Part shown: piece by piece, positions 35,746-44,791 of the stretch
Layout: every line of letters starts with the position of its first letter
Position numbering within the stretch: the stretch's first letter is position 1
Source of the DNA: Sanguibacter hominis ATCC BAA-789
Lineage (GTDB): Bacteria; Actinomycetota; Actinomycetes; Actinomycetales; Cellulomonadaceae
Direction of reading: 5' to 3'
Assembly: GCF_012396185.1 (NCBI RefSeq)
Contig: NZ_JAAXOW010000003.1
Span: 62,001 to 126,000 of the forward strand
Length of the DNA stretch: 64,000 nucleotides
Program-made: the position numbers and the translations under genes
Notes under the pieces: model-generated
Told to the model about the DNA's origin: nothing
What the model saw: the letters and a program-made list of their open reading frames with translations, nothing else
Databases searched by the model: none

Positions 35746-36642
35746 ATGACCGAGACCCCTGCCGCGCTGCTCGGCCCCGCACAGATCAGGGCCCTCGCGG
35801 AGCGTCTCGGCGTCCGCCCGACCAAGACCCTCGGGCAGAACTTCGTGCACGACGGCGGCACGGTCCGCAAGATCGTGCGTGCGGCCGGGGTGCAGGCGGG
35901 GGAGCGTGTCGTCGAGATCGGTCCCGGTCTGGGCTCCCTGACGCTCGGGCTGCTCGAGACGGGCGCGTCGGTCGTCGCGGTCGAGATCGACCCCGTGCTC
36001 GCGGCCGAGCTGCCCGCGACGGTCGCGGCCCACCAGCCTGACGCCGTCGAGCGGTTCGACCTCGTGCTCCAGGACGCGATGACCGTCACGGAGCTGCCGG
36101 GGCCCCCTCCCGTCGCGCTCGTCGCCAACCTCCCGTACAACGTCTCTGTCCCGGTGCTGCTGACGTTCCTCGAGCGGTTCGACTCGCTCGAGCGGATCCT
36201 CGTCATGGTCCAGGCGGAGGTCGCGGACCGTCTCGCGGCGCCGCCTGGCTCGCGGACCTACGGGGTCCCGTCGGTCAAGGCGGCCTGGTACTGCAGCGCG
36301 CACCGCGCCGCGACGGTCGGCCGCACGGTGTTCTGGCCCGTGCCGAACGTCGACTCGGCGCTCGTGTCGATGACGCGACGCGAGCCCCCGACGACGCGTG
36401 CCTCGCGTGCGGAGGTGTTCGCCGTGGTCGACGCCGCGTTCGCGCAGCGCCGCAAGACGCTCCGCTCGGCGCTCGGCGCCGTGACGGGCGACGCGGCTCG
36501 CACGGAGGAGGCGATCCGCGCGGCCGGGGTCGACCCGACGGCGCGCGGTGAGCGTCTCGACGTGACGGACTTCGCTCGGGTGACGGAGCAGCTGATCGAC
36601 CACGGTCTGACCGTGTCCGGTCCGCGCGAGAGGCAGCGGTGA
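35746..36642 (+). CDS. ksgA: 16S rRNA dimethyladenosine transferase
   Basis: This 298-residue enzyme dimethylates A1518 and A1519 of 16S rRNA. It has [10 protein letters not shown], the SAM site [23 protein letters not shown], the catalytic [14 protein letters not shown] and [20 protein letters not shown] (35733-35738) ends seven bases before the ATG, so it starts its own probably leaderless transcript after the rpfB terminator. It overlaps ispE by GTGA. Confidence 0.95.
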   Translation: MTETPAALLGPAQIRALAERLGVRPTKTLGQNFVHDGGTVRKIVRAAGVQAGERVVEIGPGLGSLTLGLLETGASVVAVEIDPVLAAELPATVAAHQPDAVERFDLVLQDAMTVTELPGPPPVALVANLPYNVSVPVLLTFLERFDSLERILVMVQAEVADRLAAPPGSRTYGVPSVKAAWYCSAHRAATVGRTVFWPVPNVDSALVSMTRREPPTTRASRAEVFAVVDAAFAQRRKTLRSALGAVTGDAARTEEAIRAAGVDPTARGERLDVTDFARVTEQLIDHGLTVSGPRERQR

Positions 36643-37619
36643 CCTGGCGGGGTGGCCTGCGTGCGGCCGACGAGCCGGGCGGCACCGTCTCCCGCCCGGA
36701 GGGTCGCCCGGTCGTGGTGCGGGCCCCGGGCAAGGTGAACCTGGCGCTGCAGGTGAGCCCGCTCGGTGACGACGGCTACCACCGCGTCCTGTCCGTGTTC
36801 CAGGCGGTGTCCCTCGTCGAGGAGGTCGAGGCGAGCCTTGCGGAGGGACTGTCGCTGACCGTGACGGGACCGCAGGCGGACCTCGTCCCGACGGACGACA
36901 CCAACATCGCGTGGCGGGCCGCACGGCTCGTGGCAGAGCGTGCCGGGGTGGACCCGGACGTGCACCTGCACCTGCGCAAGGGAGTCCCGGTCGCGGGTGG
37001 CATGGCGGGCGGTTCGGCTGACGGGGCGGCCGCCCTCGTGGCGTGCGACGCCCTGTGGGGCACGGGCCTGAGCCGGGACGAGCTTCACGAGCTCGCGGGC
37101 GAGCTCGGCTCGGACGTGCCGTTCGCACTCCTCGGGCACACGGCGGTCGGTACGGGGCGCGGCCACCTCGTGACCCCGGCGATGACGCGCGGCGAGTTCT
37201 GCTGGGCGTTCGGGCTGCGGCACGCGGGAATGTCGACGGGTGCGGTCTACTCGACGTTCGACGATCTCCAGCGCGCGGGCACGATCACCGACTCGTTCGA
37301 CGAGGAGCCTGCGACGGCGATGATGCACGCCCTGCGTGCGGGCGACGCGCACGCGCTCGGCGCGTGCCTGCGCAACGACCTCGAGCCGGCGTCTCTCGAG
37401 ATCGCGCCCGAGCTCGGCGAGACGATGGAGGTCGCGCGCGCTGCTGGTGCGCTCGGCGTCGTCGTCTCTGGGTCGGGGCCGACGGTCGCGGCGCTCGCTC
37501 GGTCGCGTCAGCACGCGCTCGCGATCGCGGCGGCGATGACGGCGGCCGACGTCGTGGACGACGTCGCGACGGCGGTCGGGAACGTGCCCGGGGCGCGGGT
37601 CGTGGCCGCGGGCGTCTGA
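36639..37619 (+). CDS. ispE: 4-diphosphocytidyl-2-C-methyl-D-erythritol kinase
   Basis: This 326-residue GHMP kinase of the MEP isoprenoid pathway has [13 protein letters not shown], the phosphate-binding [17 protein letters not shown], and C-terminal [13 protein letters not shown]. It phosphorylates CDP-methylerythritol. The GTG overlaps the ksgA stop; the N-terminus is about 25 residues longer than typical, so translation could begin at a later in-frame codon. Its TGA directly abuts the stop codon of the convergent ABC-F gene. Confidence 0.94.
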   Translation: MTWRGGLRAADEPGGTVSRPEGRPVVVRAPGKVNLALQVSPLGDDGYHRVLSVFQAVSLVEEVEASLAEGLSLTVTGPQADLVPTDDTNIAWRAARLVAERAGVDPDVHLHLRKGVPVAGGMAGGSADGAAALVACDALWGTGLSRDELHELAGELGSDVPFALLGHTAVGTGRGHLVTPAMTRGEFCWAFGLRHAGMSTGAVYSTFDDLQRAGTITDSFDEEPATAMMHALRAGDAHALGACLRNDLEPASLEIAPELGETMEVARAAGALGVVVSGSGPTVAALARSRQHALAIAAAMTAADVVDDVATAVGNVPGARVVAAGV

Positions 37620-39407
37620 TCAGTCGACGAGCTCGGAGAGCTCGAGCCAGCGCGCCTCGAGCTCCTCGATCTCTGCCTCGAGCGCACGCAGCTTCTCGGT
37701 GTGGACCGCGAGACCGGTGAAGTCGCTCTGGTCGTGCTTCGCCATCGTCGCGTGGACCTGCTGGACCTGGCTCGCGAGTTTGGTCAGGCGGCGGTCGATC
37801 GCGCCGATCTCCTTCGTCACGGCGCGCAGGTCTGCGCCCGAGAGCCCACCGCCGGATCCCTCGGACGGCGCGGCCGTCGTGGCGGTGCGGGTCCGGGCCG
37901 CATCCTGGGCCTTGCGCAGCTCGAGGTACTCGTCGACGCCGCCGGGCAGGTGGCGCAGGCCGCCGTCGATCACCGCGTACTGCTGGTCCGTGACGCGCTC
38001 GAGCAGGTAGCGGTCGTGCGAGACGACGAGGAGGCAGCCGGGCCAGGAGTCGAGGAGGTCCTCGATCGCGGCGAGCATGTCGGTGTCCATGTCGTTCGTC
38101 GGCTCGTCGAGCACGAGGACGTTCGGCTCGTCGAGCAGGATGAGCAGGAGCTGGAGGCGGCGCCGCTGCCCGCCGGAGAGGTCCTTGACGGGCGTCGAGA
38201 GCTGGGCGTTCGTGAAGCCGAGGCGCTCGAGCAACTGGCCTGGCGTCATCTCCTTGCCGCCGGCGAGGTAGGTCGTGCGCTTGGTCGCGACGACGTCGCT
38301 CACGCGGTCCTCCCACACGTCGGCCAGCTCGGCGAGCTCCTGCGTGAGGGTCGCGAACTTGACCGTCTTGCCGTGCTTGACGCGCCCCGAGGTCGGCGTC
38401 AGCTCGCCCGTGACGAGCTTGAGGAGCGTCGACTTGCCCGCGCCGTTGACGCCGAGCAGCCCCGTGCGCTCGCCGGGCGCGATGCGCCATTCGACGCCCT
38501 TGATGACCGGGGTGTCGCCGTAGGCGAAGCCAGCGTCGACCAGGTCGACGACGTCCTTGCCGAGGCGTGACGTCGCCATCCGTGCGAGCTCGACCGAGTC
38601 GCGCACGGGCGGTTCGTTCGCGATGAGCTGGTTGGCGGCCTCGATGCGGAACTTGGGCTTGGAGGTGCGCGCGGGCGCGCCGCGGCGCAGCCAGGCGAGC
38701 TCCTTGCGCATGAGGTTCTGGCGCTTGGACTCGGTCGCGGCGGCCATGCGGTCCCGCTCGACGCGCTGCAGGACGTACGCCGCGTAGCCGCCCTCGAAAG
38801 GCTCGACGATCCCGTCGTGGACCTCCCACGTCGCCGTGCACACCTCGTCGAGGAACCAGCGGTCGTGGGTGACGACGAGCAGCCCGCCCGCGTTCGCGCT
38901 CCAGCGGCGGCGCAGGTGTGCGGCCAGCCACGTGATGCCCTCGACGTCGAGGTGGTTGGTCGGCTCGTCGAGGAACAGGACGTCGTCGTCGCCGGTCAGG
39001 AGCGCGGCGAGCGCGACGCGGCGGCGCTGACCGCCCGAGAGGTCGCCGACGCGGCCGTCCCAGGGGAGGTCGCCGAGGAGCCCGGAGATGACGTCGCGCA
39101 CCTTCGCGTCGCCGGCCCACTCATGCTCGGGGGTGTCGCCGACGACGGCGTGCGCGACCGTGAGGTCGGGGTCGAGGGTGTCGGACTGGTCGAGCATGCC
39201 GATCGTCACGCCGCCGCGGACGGTGACACGTCCTGAGTCCGGGGTGGCGATGCCGGCGAGGAGCCGCATGAGGGTCGACTTCCCGTCGCCGTTGCGCCCC
39301 ACGACGCCGATGCGGTCGCCCTCGTCGATGCCGAGGCTGACCGACTCGAGGACTGTGCGGTGGGGGAAGGCGATGCGCAGGTTCTCTGCGCCCAGGAGAT
39401 GAGCCAC
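37620..39407 (-). CDS. ABC-F family ATPase, Uup-like
   Basis: This 595-residue protein has two ABC domains and no membrane part. Domain 1: GRNGDGKSTLMRLL, LSGGQRRRVALAALL, VLFLDEPTNHLD. Domain 2: GVNGAGKSTLLKLV, LSGGQRRRLQLLLIL, VLVLDEPTNDMD. Between them lies the ABC-F linker, and the C-terminal 90 residues form a coiled coil (TKEIGAIDRRLTKLASQV, LEAEIEELEARWLELSEL) as in Uup. ABC-F proteins act on ribosomes or DNA structures. It lies 9 bases downstream of a MarR gene, so both are probably one unit. Confidence 0.9.
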   Translation of the reverse strand: MAHLLGAENLRIAFPHRTVLESVSLGIDEGDRIGVVGRNGDGKSTLMRLLAGIATPDSGRVTVRGGVTIGMLDQSDTLDPDLTVAHAVVGDTPEHEWAGDAKVRDVISGLLGDLPWDGRVGDLSGGQRRRVALAALLTGDDDVLFLDEPTNHLDVEGITWLAAHLRRRWSANAGGLLVVTHDRWFLDEVCTATWEVHDGIVEPFEGGYAAYVLQRVERDRMAAATESKRQNLMRKELAWLRRGAPARTSKPKFRIEAANQLIANEPPVRDSVELARMATSRLGKDVVDLVDAGFAYGDTPVIKGVEWRIAPGERTGLLGVNGAGKSTLLKLVTGELTPTSGRVKHGKTVKFATLTQELAELADVWEDRVSDVVATKRTTYLAGGKEMTPGQLLERLGFTNAQLSTPVKDLSGGQRRRLQLLLILLDEPNVLVLDEPTNDMDTDMLAAIEDLLDSWPGCLLVVSHDRYLLERVTDQQYAVIDGGLRHLPGGVDEYLELRKAQDAARTRTATTAAPSEGSGGGLSGADLRAVTKEIGAIDRRLTKLASQVQQVHATMAKHDQSDFTGLAVHTEKLRALEAEIEELEARWLELSELVD

Positions 39408-39416
39408 CCCGGTAGC

Positions 39417-40004
39417 CTACGTGGCTCGCGCGGGCCCCTCGGTGTCCTCGAACTGGGCCAGGACGACGCGCAGGAGGCCGGCGAGACGCGCGCGTCCGGC
39501 GGGGTCGAGGTCGCTCAGGAGCTCGTTCTCCTCGGCGAGGAGGGCGGCGAACGCGGAGTCGACGAGCGTGAGGCCGTCCGTGGTGAGCCGCACGATCACC
39601 CCGCGGCGGTCCTCGGCGGAGCGGTGCCGCTCGACGAGGCCGCGTGCCTCGAGCCGGTCGATCCGGTTCGTCATGGTGCCGCTCGTCACGAGCGTCTGCG
39701 TGATGAGGGCGCCGGGGGAGAGCTGGTAGGGCGCGCCTGCCCGGCGGAGGGCGACGAGGACGTCGAACTCCCAGTGCTCGAGGCGGTGAGCAGCGAAGAC
39801 GGCGCGGCGGGCGCGGTCGAGGTGCCGGGTGAGGCGGGCGACGCGCGAGAGGACCTCGAGCGGGCCGACGTCGAGGTCAGGCCGCTCGCGGTTCCATGCG
39901 GCGACGATGCGGTCGACCTCGTCGGGGCGGTTCGTGCTCGAGGCGTTGCCGGGCACCTCGGCACGGTCGAGCTCGCGTGCGCGGGTCTCGCGGGAGGTGT
40001 CCAT
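39417..40004 (-). CDS. MarR-family transcriptional regulator (second copy)
   Basis: This 195-residue regulator has an extra N-terminal stretch of about 30 residues, then the MarR fold: HRLEHWEFDVLVALRRAG, ITQTLVTSGTMTNRIDRLEARGLV as the recognition segment and a wing RHRSAEDRRGVIVRLTTDG. It is likely a paralogue of the protein at 3068-3556. A TAATCT box (complement of 40011-40016) ends six bases before the ATG, and a palindromic operator overlaps it, suggesting autoregulation together with the downstream ABC-F gene. Confidence 0.9.
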   Translation of the reverse strand: MDTSRETRARELDRAEVPGNASSTNRPDEVDRIVAAWNRERPDLDVGPLEVLSRVARLTRHLDRARRAVFAAHRLEHWEFDVLVALRRAGAPYQLSPGALITQTLVTSGTMTNRIDRLEARGLVERHRSAEDRRGVIVRLTTDGLTLVDSAFAALLAEENELLSDLDPAGRARLAGLLRVVLAQFEDTEGPARAT

Positions 40005-40014
40005 CCCGACAGAT

Positions 40015-40037
40015 TACCTTGACGTCGAGATATCTCG
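40015..40037. promoter_or_regulatory. MarR operator candidate overlapping the marR -10 box
   Basis: Two overlapping inverted repeats are visible: TACCTTGACGTCGAGATA (40015-40032, 14 of 18 positions symmetric) and the perfect CGAGATATCTCG (40026-40037). The first resembles the TATCTCGA-N2-TCGAGATA type seen for several actinobacterial MarR proteins. It overlaps the proposed -10 of the leftward MarR gene. Confidence 0.55.
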
Positions 40038-40235
40038 GAGGGCGCCGGGACAGCTCGCGAGAAGCGTGTGTCCATCAGGCGGGATTCCTGTCCTAGCCCT
40101 TAGTCCCAGGGAATGTGACGTACTCCTCAGTAACGTCTTGGTCAACGGCAAGTCAGGCCCCTGGGTCGGGCTGGAGCCGGACAACCGAGCGCGCACGCCT
40201 CCTAGGCCCCGCTCGGCGCGACCAAGGAGGACGTA

Positions 40236-42140
40236 GTGAAGGACTTTCTGGACCAGCTGACCCTGCCGCCCGCGGTGGAGGCAGCCCTGAGGGCGTGCAA
40301 GAACATCACGGTGCCGGCGACGCGTGCCGACCTGTTCGCGATGTCCATGGGCCCCCACGAGGGTGTCGACACGTTCGACGTCGTGTTCCAGGTCCCCGGG
40401 AACGGTGTGGTCAAGGAGGCGGACGTCGTCCGCTGCACCAACGGCATCGCCGTGAACTACCCCGAGGACTACATGCGGCGTCGTGACCCCGACTGCATGC
40501 GCATCGCGGACGACCGCCCCACGGACAAGCCGCGCTTCCGCGACGTCTACGGGCACGACTTCGCGACGACGAAGCAGGAGACGCTCGACTGGCTGTCCCA
40601 GCAGGACCTCATCGTCGTCCCGTTCAAGGCTGGCGGACTGACCTACGGCTCACCCTCCCTCGCGATCGTCCCCGCGAACTGTGCGTTCTTCGCGACCGCG
40701 CTCGTCGACCTCCAGGGCTTCGTGACGCTCGAAGAACTCGGCGCGTTCACGCCGCGCTCGATCATGTACGCGGCACCGCCCTTCCGACACACGCACTTCG
40801 CGGGCCGCCAGGTCGTCGTCCACGACCGCACGGAGACGCTCCACGAGATCTTCGCGTACAACCTCTACCCGGGCCCGTCCGCCAAGAAGGGCGTGTTCTC
40901 GGCGCTCCTCGACATCGGCGAGCAGGAGGGCTGGATCACCGCCCACGCCTCGTCGGTCCGCGTGACCACGCCGTACGAGAACGAGACCGTCATCATGCAC
41001 GAGGGTGCCTCGGGCGGCGGCAAGTCCGAGATGTGCCAGGACATCCGTCGTCAGCCCGACGGCCGCATCCTCCTCGGCACGAACGTCGTGACGAACGAGC
41101 CGTACTACATCACCCTCAACGAGTCCTCCCACCTCGCACCCGTCACGGACGACATGACGCTGTGCCACAAGGACCTCCAGAAGGGCGACGGCAAGCTCGT
41201 CGTCGCTGACGCCGAGGACGGCTGGTTCGTCCGCGTCGACAACCTGCAGGCGTACGGCGAGGACCCGCACTTCGAGAAGGCGTGCATCCAGCCGGACACC
41301 CCCCTCGTGTTCTTCAACATCCACGGCGTGCCCAACGCGACGTGCCTCCCCTGGGAGCACGAGCTCGACTCGAACGGCAAGCGCTGCCCCAACCCGCGCG
41401 TCGTCATCCCGCGTCGCATGATCAAGGACGTCATCAACAAGCCGATGGCGATCGACGTGCGCACGTTCGGCGTGCGCATGCCGGCCGCGACCCGGTTCGA
41501 CGCGACCTACGGGATCATGGGCATGATGCACATCGTCCCGCCGGCGCTCGCCTGGCTGTGGCGCCTCATCGCGCCGCGCGGCGACAAGAACCCGTCGATC
41601 GGCGAGTCGAAGACGCAGACGGACAAGCTCAAGCACGGAGGCATGGTCTCCGAGGGTGTCGGCTCGTACTGGCCCTTCTCGACCGGCACGAAGGTCGCTG
41701 CCGCGAACCTCCTCCTCCGCCAGCTCGTCGACGCGGACCGCACCCGCTACGTGCTGACCCCGAACCAGCACATCGGCGCCTACAAGGTCGACTTCGGCGC
41801 CGAGTGGCTCACCCGCGAGTACCTCGCGCGTCGTGGTGGCGGCCGCATCAACCCGGACAACCTCACCCCCGCGCGCTGCCCGCTCTTCGGCTACGCGCTC
41901 AAGGAGGTCAAGATCGACGGCCAGCTCATCCGGCCGACGTTCCTCCAGCCGGAGTTCCAGTCGCAGGTCGGCACCGACGCGTACGACGCCGGCGCGAAGA
42001 TCCTCACGGACTTCTTCAAGAGCGAGCTCGTGCAGTTCATGACCGACGACCTCGACCCGCTGGGTCGCCAGATCATCGAGGTGTGCCTGCGCGACGGGTC
42101 CCTCGACGAGTACCTGGCGCTCACTCCGCTGTACGTCTGA
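40236..42140 (+). CDS. DUF4914-family P-loop protein (PEP carboxykinase/HPr kinase fold)
   Basis: This 634-residue cytoplasmic protein has a P-loop HEGASGGGKSEMCQDI near residues 255-270, whose GASGGGKSE form resembles HPr kinase rather than the ACGKTN loop of GTP-dependent PEP carboxykinase. Other blocks are VPFKAGGLTYGSPSLAIVP, IMYAAPPFRHTHFAGRQVVVHDR, YGIMGMMHIVPPALAWLWR and TPNQHIGAYKVDFGAEWLTREYLARRG. The size and motifs fit DUF4914. Kinase or phosphotransfer activity is an inference. GTG at 40236 has a perfect AAGGAGG seven bases upstream. It is divergent from the MarR gene across about 230 bases, in which a TAACGT box at about 40131 could be a -10; the rest shows nothing clear. Confidence 0.65.
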   Translation: MKDFLDQLTLPPAVEAALRACKNITVPATRADLFAMSMGPHEGVDTFDVVFQVPGNGVVKEADVVRCTNGIAVNYPEDYMRRRDPDCMRIADDRPTDKPRFRDVYGHDFATTKQETLDWLSQQDLIVVPFKAGGLTYGSPSLAIVPANCAFFATALVDLQGFVTLEELGAFTPRSIMYAAPPFRHTHFAGRQVVVHDRTETLHEIFAYNLYPGPSAKKGVFSALLDIGEQEGWITAHASSVRVTTPYENETVIMHEGASGGGKSEMCQDIRRQPDGRILLGTNVVTNEPYYITLNESSHLAPVTDDMTLCHKDLQKGDGKLVVADAEDGWFVRVDNLQAYGEDPHFEKACIQPDTPLVFFNIHGVPNATCLPWEHELDSNGKRCPNPRVVIPRRMIKDVINKPMAIDVRTFGVRMPAATRFDATYGIMGMMHIVPPALAWLWRLIAPRGDKNPSIGESKTQTDKLKHGGMVSEGVGSYWPFSTGTKVAAANLLLRQLVDADRTRYVLTPNQHIGAYKVDFGAEWLTREYLARRGGGRINPDNLTPARCPLFGYALKEVKIDGQLIRPTFLQPEFQSQVGTDAYDAGAKILTDFFKSELVQFMTDDLDPLGRQIIEVCLRDGSLDEYLALTPLYV

Positions 42141-42145
42141 TCGCC

Positions 42146-42182
42146 CTGGTCGCGCGCGCCTGCTGGGCGCGCGCGACCAGGC
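42146..42182. terminator. Hairpin terminator after the DUF4914 gene
   Basis: A 16-bp perfect stem (CCTGGTCGCGCGCGCC with its complement) and a five-base loop lie six bases after the stop codon. A run of T is absent. Confidence 0.8.
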
Positions 42183-42231
42183 CTACCTGTCCCGTCGCAG
42201 GGCCCCGCGCGAGCGGGTCGGCGGGCTTCGC

Positions 42232-42265
42232 AGGCCGGGAGGGTCGCATGACCCGCCCGGCCTGT
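42232..42265. terminator. Hairpin terminator after the TetR gene
   Basis: A 15-bp stem with one mismatch (CAGGCCGGGAGGGTC / GACCCGCCCGGCCTG) and loop GCAT lies seven bases beyond the leftward tetR stop, matching the convergent layout. Confidence 0.75.
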
Positions 42266-42271
42266 CGTACG

Positions 42272-42910
42272 TCAGACCAGGTGGTCCTCGACGAGGGCGG
42301 GATCCTTCTCCATGCCGGCGAGGCCGTTCCAGGCCAGGTTGACGAGGTGCGCGGCGACCTCGTCCTTGCGCAGGTTGCGCGAGTCGAGCCAGTGCTGCCC
42401 CGTCAGGGCGACCATGCCGACGAGCATCTGCGCGTACACGGGCGACGACCTCGGGTCGAGGCCCCGCTTCTTGAACTGGGCGCCGAGCAGGTGCTCGACC
42501 TGCATCGCGACGTCGCCGATGAGGCTCGAGAACGTGCCCGTCGCCTGGGCGACGGGCGAGTCGCGCACGAGCACGCGGAAGCCGTCCTCGTTCTTCTCGA
42601 TGTAGTCGAGCAGGGCGAGCGCTGTCCGTTCGACGAGGAGCTTCGGGTGCCCGCCCGCCTCGAGGGCGCTCGTGAGCGCGCCCGTGAGCGACTCGACCTC
42701 CCGGTCGACGACGACCGCGTACACGCCTTCCTTGCCGCCGAAGTGCTCGTACACGACCGGCTTCGAGACGTTCGCGCGCGTCGCGATCTCCTCGATGCTC
42801 GTGCCGTCGAAGCCCTTCTCGGCGAAGAGCTGCCGGCTCACGGCGAGGAGCTGCTCGCGACGCTCCTTGGCGGTCATGCGGGCCCGAGGCGGCTTCTTGT
42901 CGATGGACAC
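42272..42910 (-). CDS. TetR/AcrR-family transcriptional regulator
   Basis: This 212-residue regulator has the TetR HTH: TAKERREQLLAVSRQLFAEKGFDGTSIEEIATRANVSKPVVYEHFGGKEGVYAVVVDRE. The C-terminal ligand domain ends MLVGMVALTGQHWLDSRNLRKDEVAAHLVNLAWNGLAGME. The lysine-rich HTH with SKPVVYEHFGGKEG is common in actinobacterial TetR proteins near glmU. No obvious target stands next to it, because its neighbours are a convergent DUF4914 gene and a tRNA. Starts at GTG. Confidence 0.92.
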   Translation of the reverse strand: MSIDKKPPRARMTAKERREQLLAVSRQLFAEKGFDGTSIEEIATRANVSKPVVYEHFGGKEGVYAVVVDREVESLTGALTSALEAGGHPKLLVERTALALLDYIEKNEDGFRVLVRDSPVAQATGTFSSLIGDVAMQVEHLLGAQFKKRGLDPRSSPVYAQMLVGMVALTGQHWLDSRNLRKDEVAAHLVNLAWNGLAGMEKDPALVEDHLV

Positions 42911-42995
42911 GCCCCCATCATGCCGGGAACGAGGGCCGCGCGGGAGAACCAGCGGAACCTGGCAGACTAGACGGGTAGGTGGCCCTGGTCACCGG

Positions 42996-43067
42996 TCCGC
43001 CCTGGTGTAACGGCAGCACGCCGGCCTTTGGAGCCGTGCAGTTCAGGTTCGAATCCTGAGGGCGGAG
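42996..43067 (+). tRNA. tRNA-Gln(UUG)
   Basis: Acceptor TCCGCCC pairs with GGGCGGA, the D arm contains the tRNA-Gln form GGTGTAACGGCAGCAC, the anticodon loop is CTTTGGA (anticodon TTG) and the T arm is TCAGG-TTCGAAT-CCTGA. The discriminator is G and CCA is not encoded. The first pair of the anticodon stem is a C-U mismatch. Confidence 0.95.
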
Positions 43068-43168
43068 CCCTTCGTCCGCGCGGGTAGACGCGGGGCAGCG
43101 GTAGAGTGGCGAGGCACGGGCCCGTCGCGGCGCGTGCGCCACCCTGACCCCACGCGACCGGAGTCCAT

Positions 43169-44791
43169 GTGACCACCGCTGTGAGCACCGCACGCCCCGC
43201 CGCCGTCGTCGTCCTGGCTGCAGGCCAGGGCACGCGGATGCGCTCCGCAACACCCAAGGTCCTCCACGCCCTCGCCGGGCGCACCATCCTCGGCCACGCC
43301 CTCGCAGCGGCGACCTCGCTCGACCCGGAGCGGGTCGCCGTCGTCGTGCGGCACGAGCGCGAGGCCGTCGCGGCCGAGGCTCTCAGCCGCGTCCCCGGTG
43401 CGCTCGTCGTCGACCAGGACGAGATCCCCGGGACGGGTCGCGCCGTGCAGTGCGCCCTCGCCTCGCTCGACGCCGCCGTCCAGGCGGCCGCGGCCGCGAC
43501 GGGCACGCTCGAGCCCGGTGCCGCCGGCCCGCTCGGCGTCGACGGCCCGGTCGTGGTGCTCGCGGGTGACGCCCCGCTGATCGACGCCGAGACGCTCGCC
43601 GACCTGCTCGCGCAGCACACGTCGGGCGGGCACGCGGTGACGGTCCTCACGGCGGTCGTGGACGACGCGACCGGCTACGGCCGGATCCTGCGGGACGACG
43701 ACGGAGGTGTCGCCGGGATCGTCGAGCACAAGGACGCGACCGACGAGCAGCGTGCCGTCCGCGAGATCAACTCCTCGATGTACGTGTTCGACGCGGCCGT
43801 CCTGCGCTCGGCGCTCAGCCAGCTGGGACAGGACAACGCGCAGGGCGAGGTCTACCTGACCGACGTGCTCGCGATCGCGCGGGCCGACGGCGGCCGCGTG
43901 CGCGCCGTCCAGGCCGCGTCCGCGATGACCGTCGAGGGCGTCAACGACCGCGCCCAGCTCGCGGTCCTGCGCGCCGAGCTCAACCGCCGCGTGCTCGAGC
44001 AGCACATGCTCGCCGGCGTGACGGTCGTCGACCCGCGCACGACGTGGATCGACGTCGACGTCGAGATCGGCCAGGACGCGACGATCCTTCCCGGCACGCA
44101 GCTCCTCGGTGCGACGACGATCGGGGCGGGGTCGACGATCGGCCCCGACACGACCCTCCAGGACGTCGAGGTCGGCGAGCACGCGACGATCATCCGCACG
44201 CACGGCTCGCTGTCGCAGATCGCCGACGGCGCGTCGGTCGGCCCCTTCGCCTACCTCCGCCCGGGTACCCGCCTGGGCACCGACGGCAAGATCGGCACGT
44301 TCGTCGAGACGAAGAACGCCTCGATCGGCGAGGGATCCAAGATCCCGCACCTCACGTACGTCGGGGACGCGACGATCGGCGAGCACACCAACATCGGTGC
44401 CGGCTCGATCTTCGTGAACTACGACGGCGTCAACAAGCACCGCACGACCGTCGGCGCCTACGCGCGCACCGGCGCGAACAACAAGTTCGTCGCCCCGGTC
44501 ACCATCGGTGACGGCGCCTACACGGGCGCCGGTGCGGTCATCCTCCAGGACGTCCCGCCCGGCGCGCTCGCCGTCTCCAACGCCCCGCAGCGCACGATCG
44601 ACGGGTGGGTCGCGCGCCGTCGTCCAGGGACGTCCTCCGCGCAGGCAGCCGAGCTCGCGCTCGCCGCCCAGGACGAGACCACGGCGCTCGCGCCCCAGGC
44701 GCGCCACGAACGCCTCCAGGCCGCCTCGCCCGAGGCCCCACCGACTCCACGCAGCGACCACAACCCCCACGAAGGAGACAGCGCACGATGA
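43169..44791 (+). CDS. glmU: Bifunctional GlcNAc-1-P uridylyltransferase / GlcN-1-P acetyltransferase
   Basis: This 540-residue enzyme makes UDP-GlcNAc for peptidoglycan. The N-terminal domain has [24 protein letters not shown] and [14 protein letters not shown]; the C-terminal left-handed beta helix (from about residue 270) has hexapeptide repeats, [35 protein letters not shown] and [14 protein letters not shown] 60-residue low-complexity tail follows. The GTG start lies about 55 bases after a TAGAGT -10 box (43102-43107). It overlaps prs by ATGA. Confidence 0.96.
   Translation: MTTAVSTARPAAVVVLAAGQGTRMRSATPKVLHALAGRTILGHALAAATSLDPERVAVVVRHEREAVAAEALSRVPGALVVDQDEIPGTGRAVQCALASLDAAVQAAAAATGTLEPGAAGPLGVDGPVVVLAGDAPLIDAETLADLLAQHTSGGHAVTVLTAVVDDATGYGRILRDDDGGVAGIVEHKDATDEQRAVREINSSMYVFDAAVLRSALSQLGQDNAQGEVYLTDVLAIARADGGRVRAVQAASAMTVEGVNDRAQLAVLRAELNRRVLEQHMLAGVTVVDPRTTWIDVDVEIGQDATILPGTQLLGATTIGAGSTIGPDTTLQDVEVGEHATIIRTHGSLSQIADGASVGPFAYLRPGTRLGTDGKIGTFVETKNASIGEGSKIPHLTYVGDATIGEHTNIGAGSIFVNYDGVNKHRTTVGAYARTGANNKFVAPVTIGDGAYTGAGAVILQDVPPGALAVSNAPQRTIDGWVARRRPGTSSAQAAELALAAQDETTALAPQARHERLQAASPEAPPTPRSDHNPHEGDSAR

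Noticed and set aside
40236-42140. Annotation as classical GTP-dependent PEP carboxykinase (pckG)
   Set aside because: The P-loop and metal-site motifs of PckG are absent; the GASGGGKSE loop and overall blocks fit DUF4914 better.
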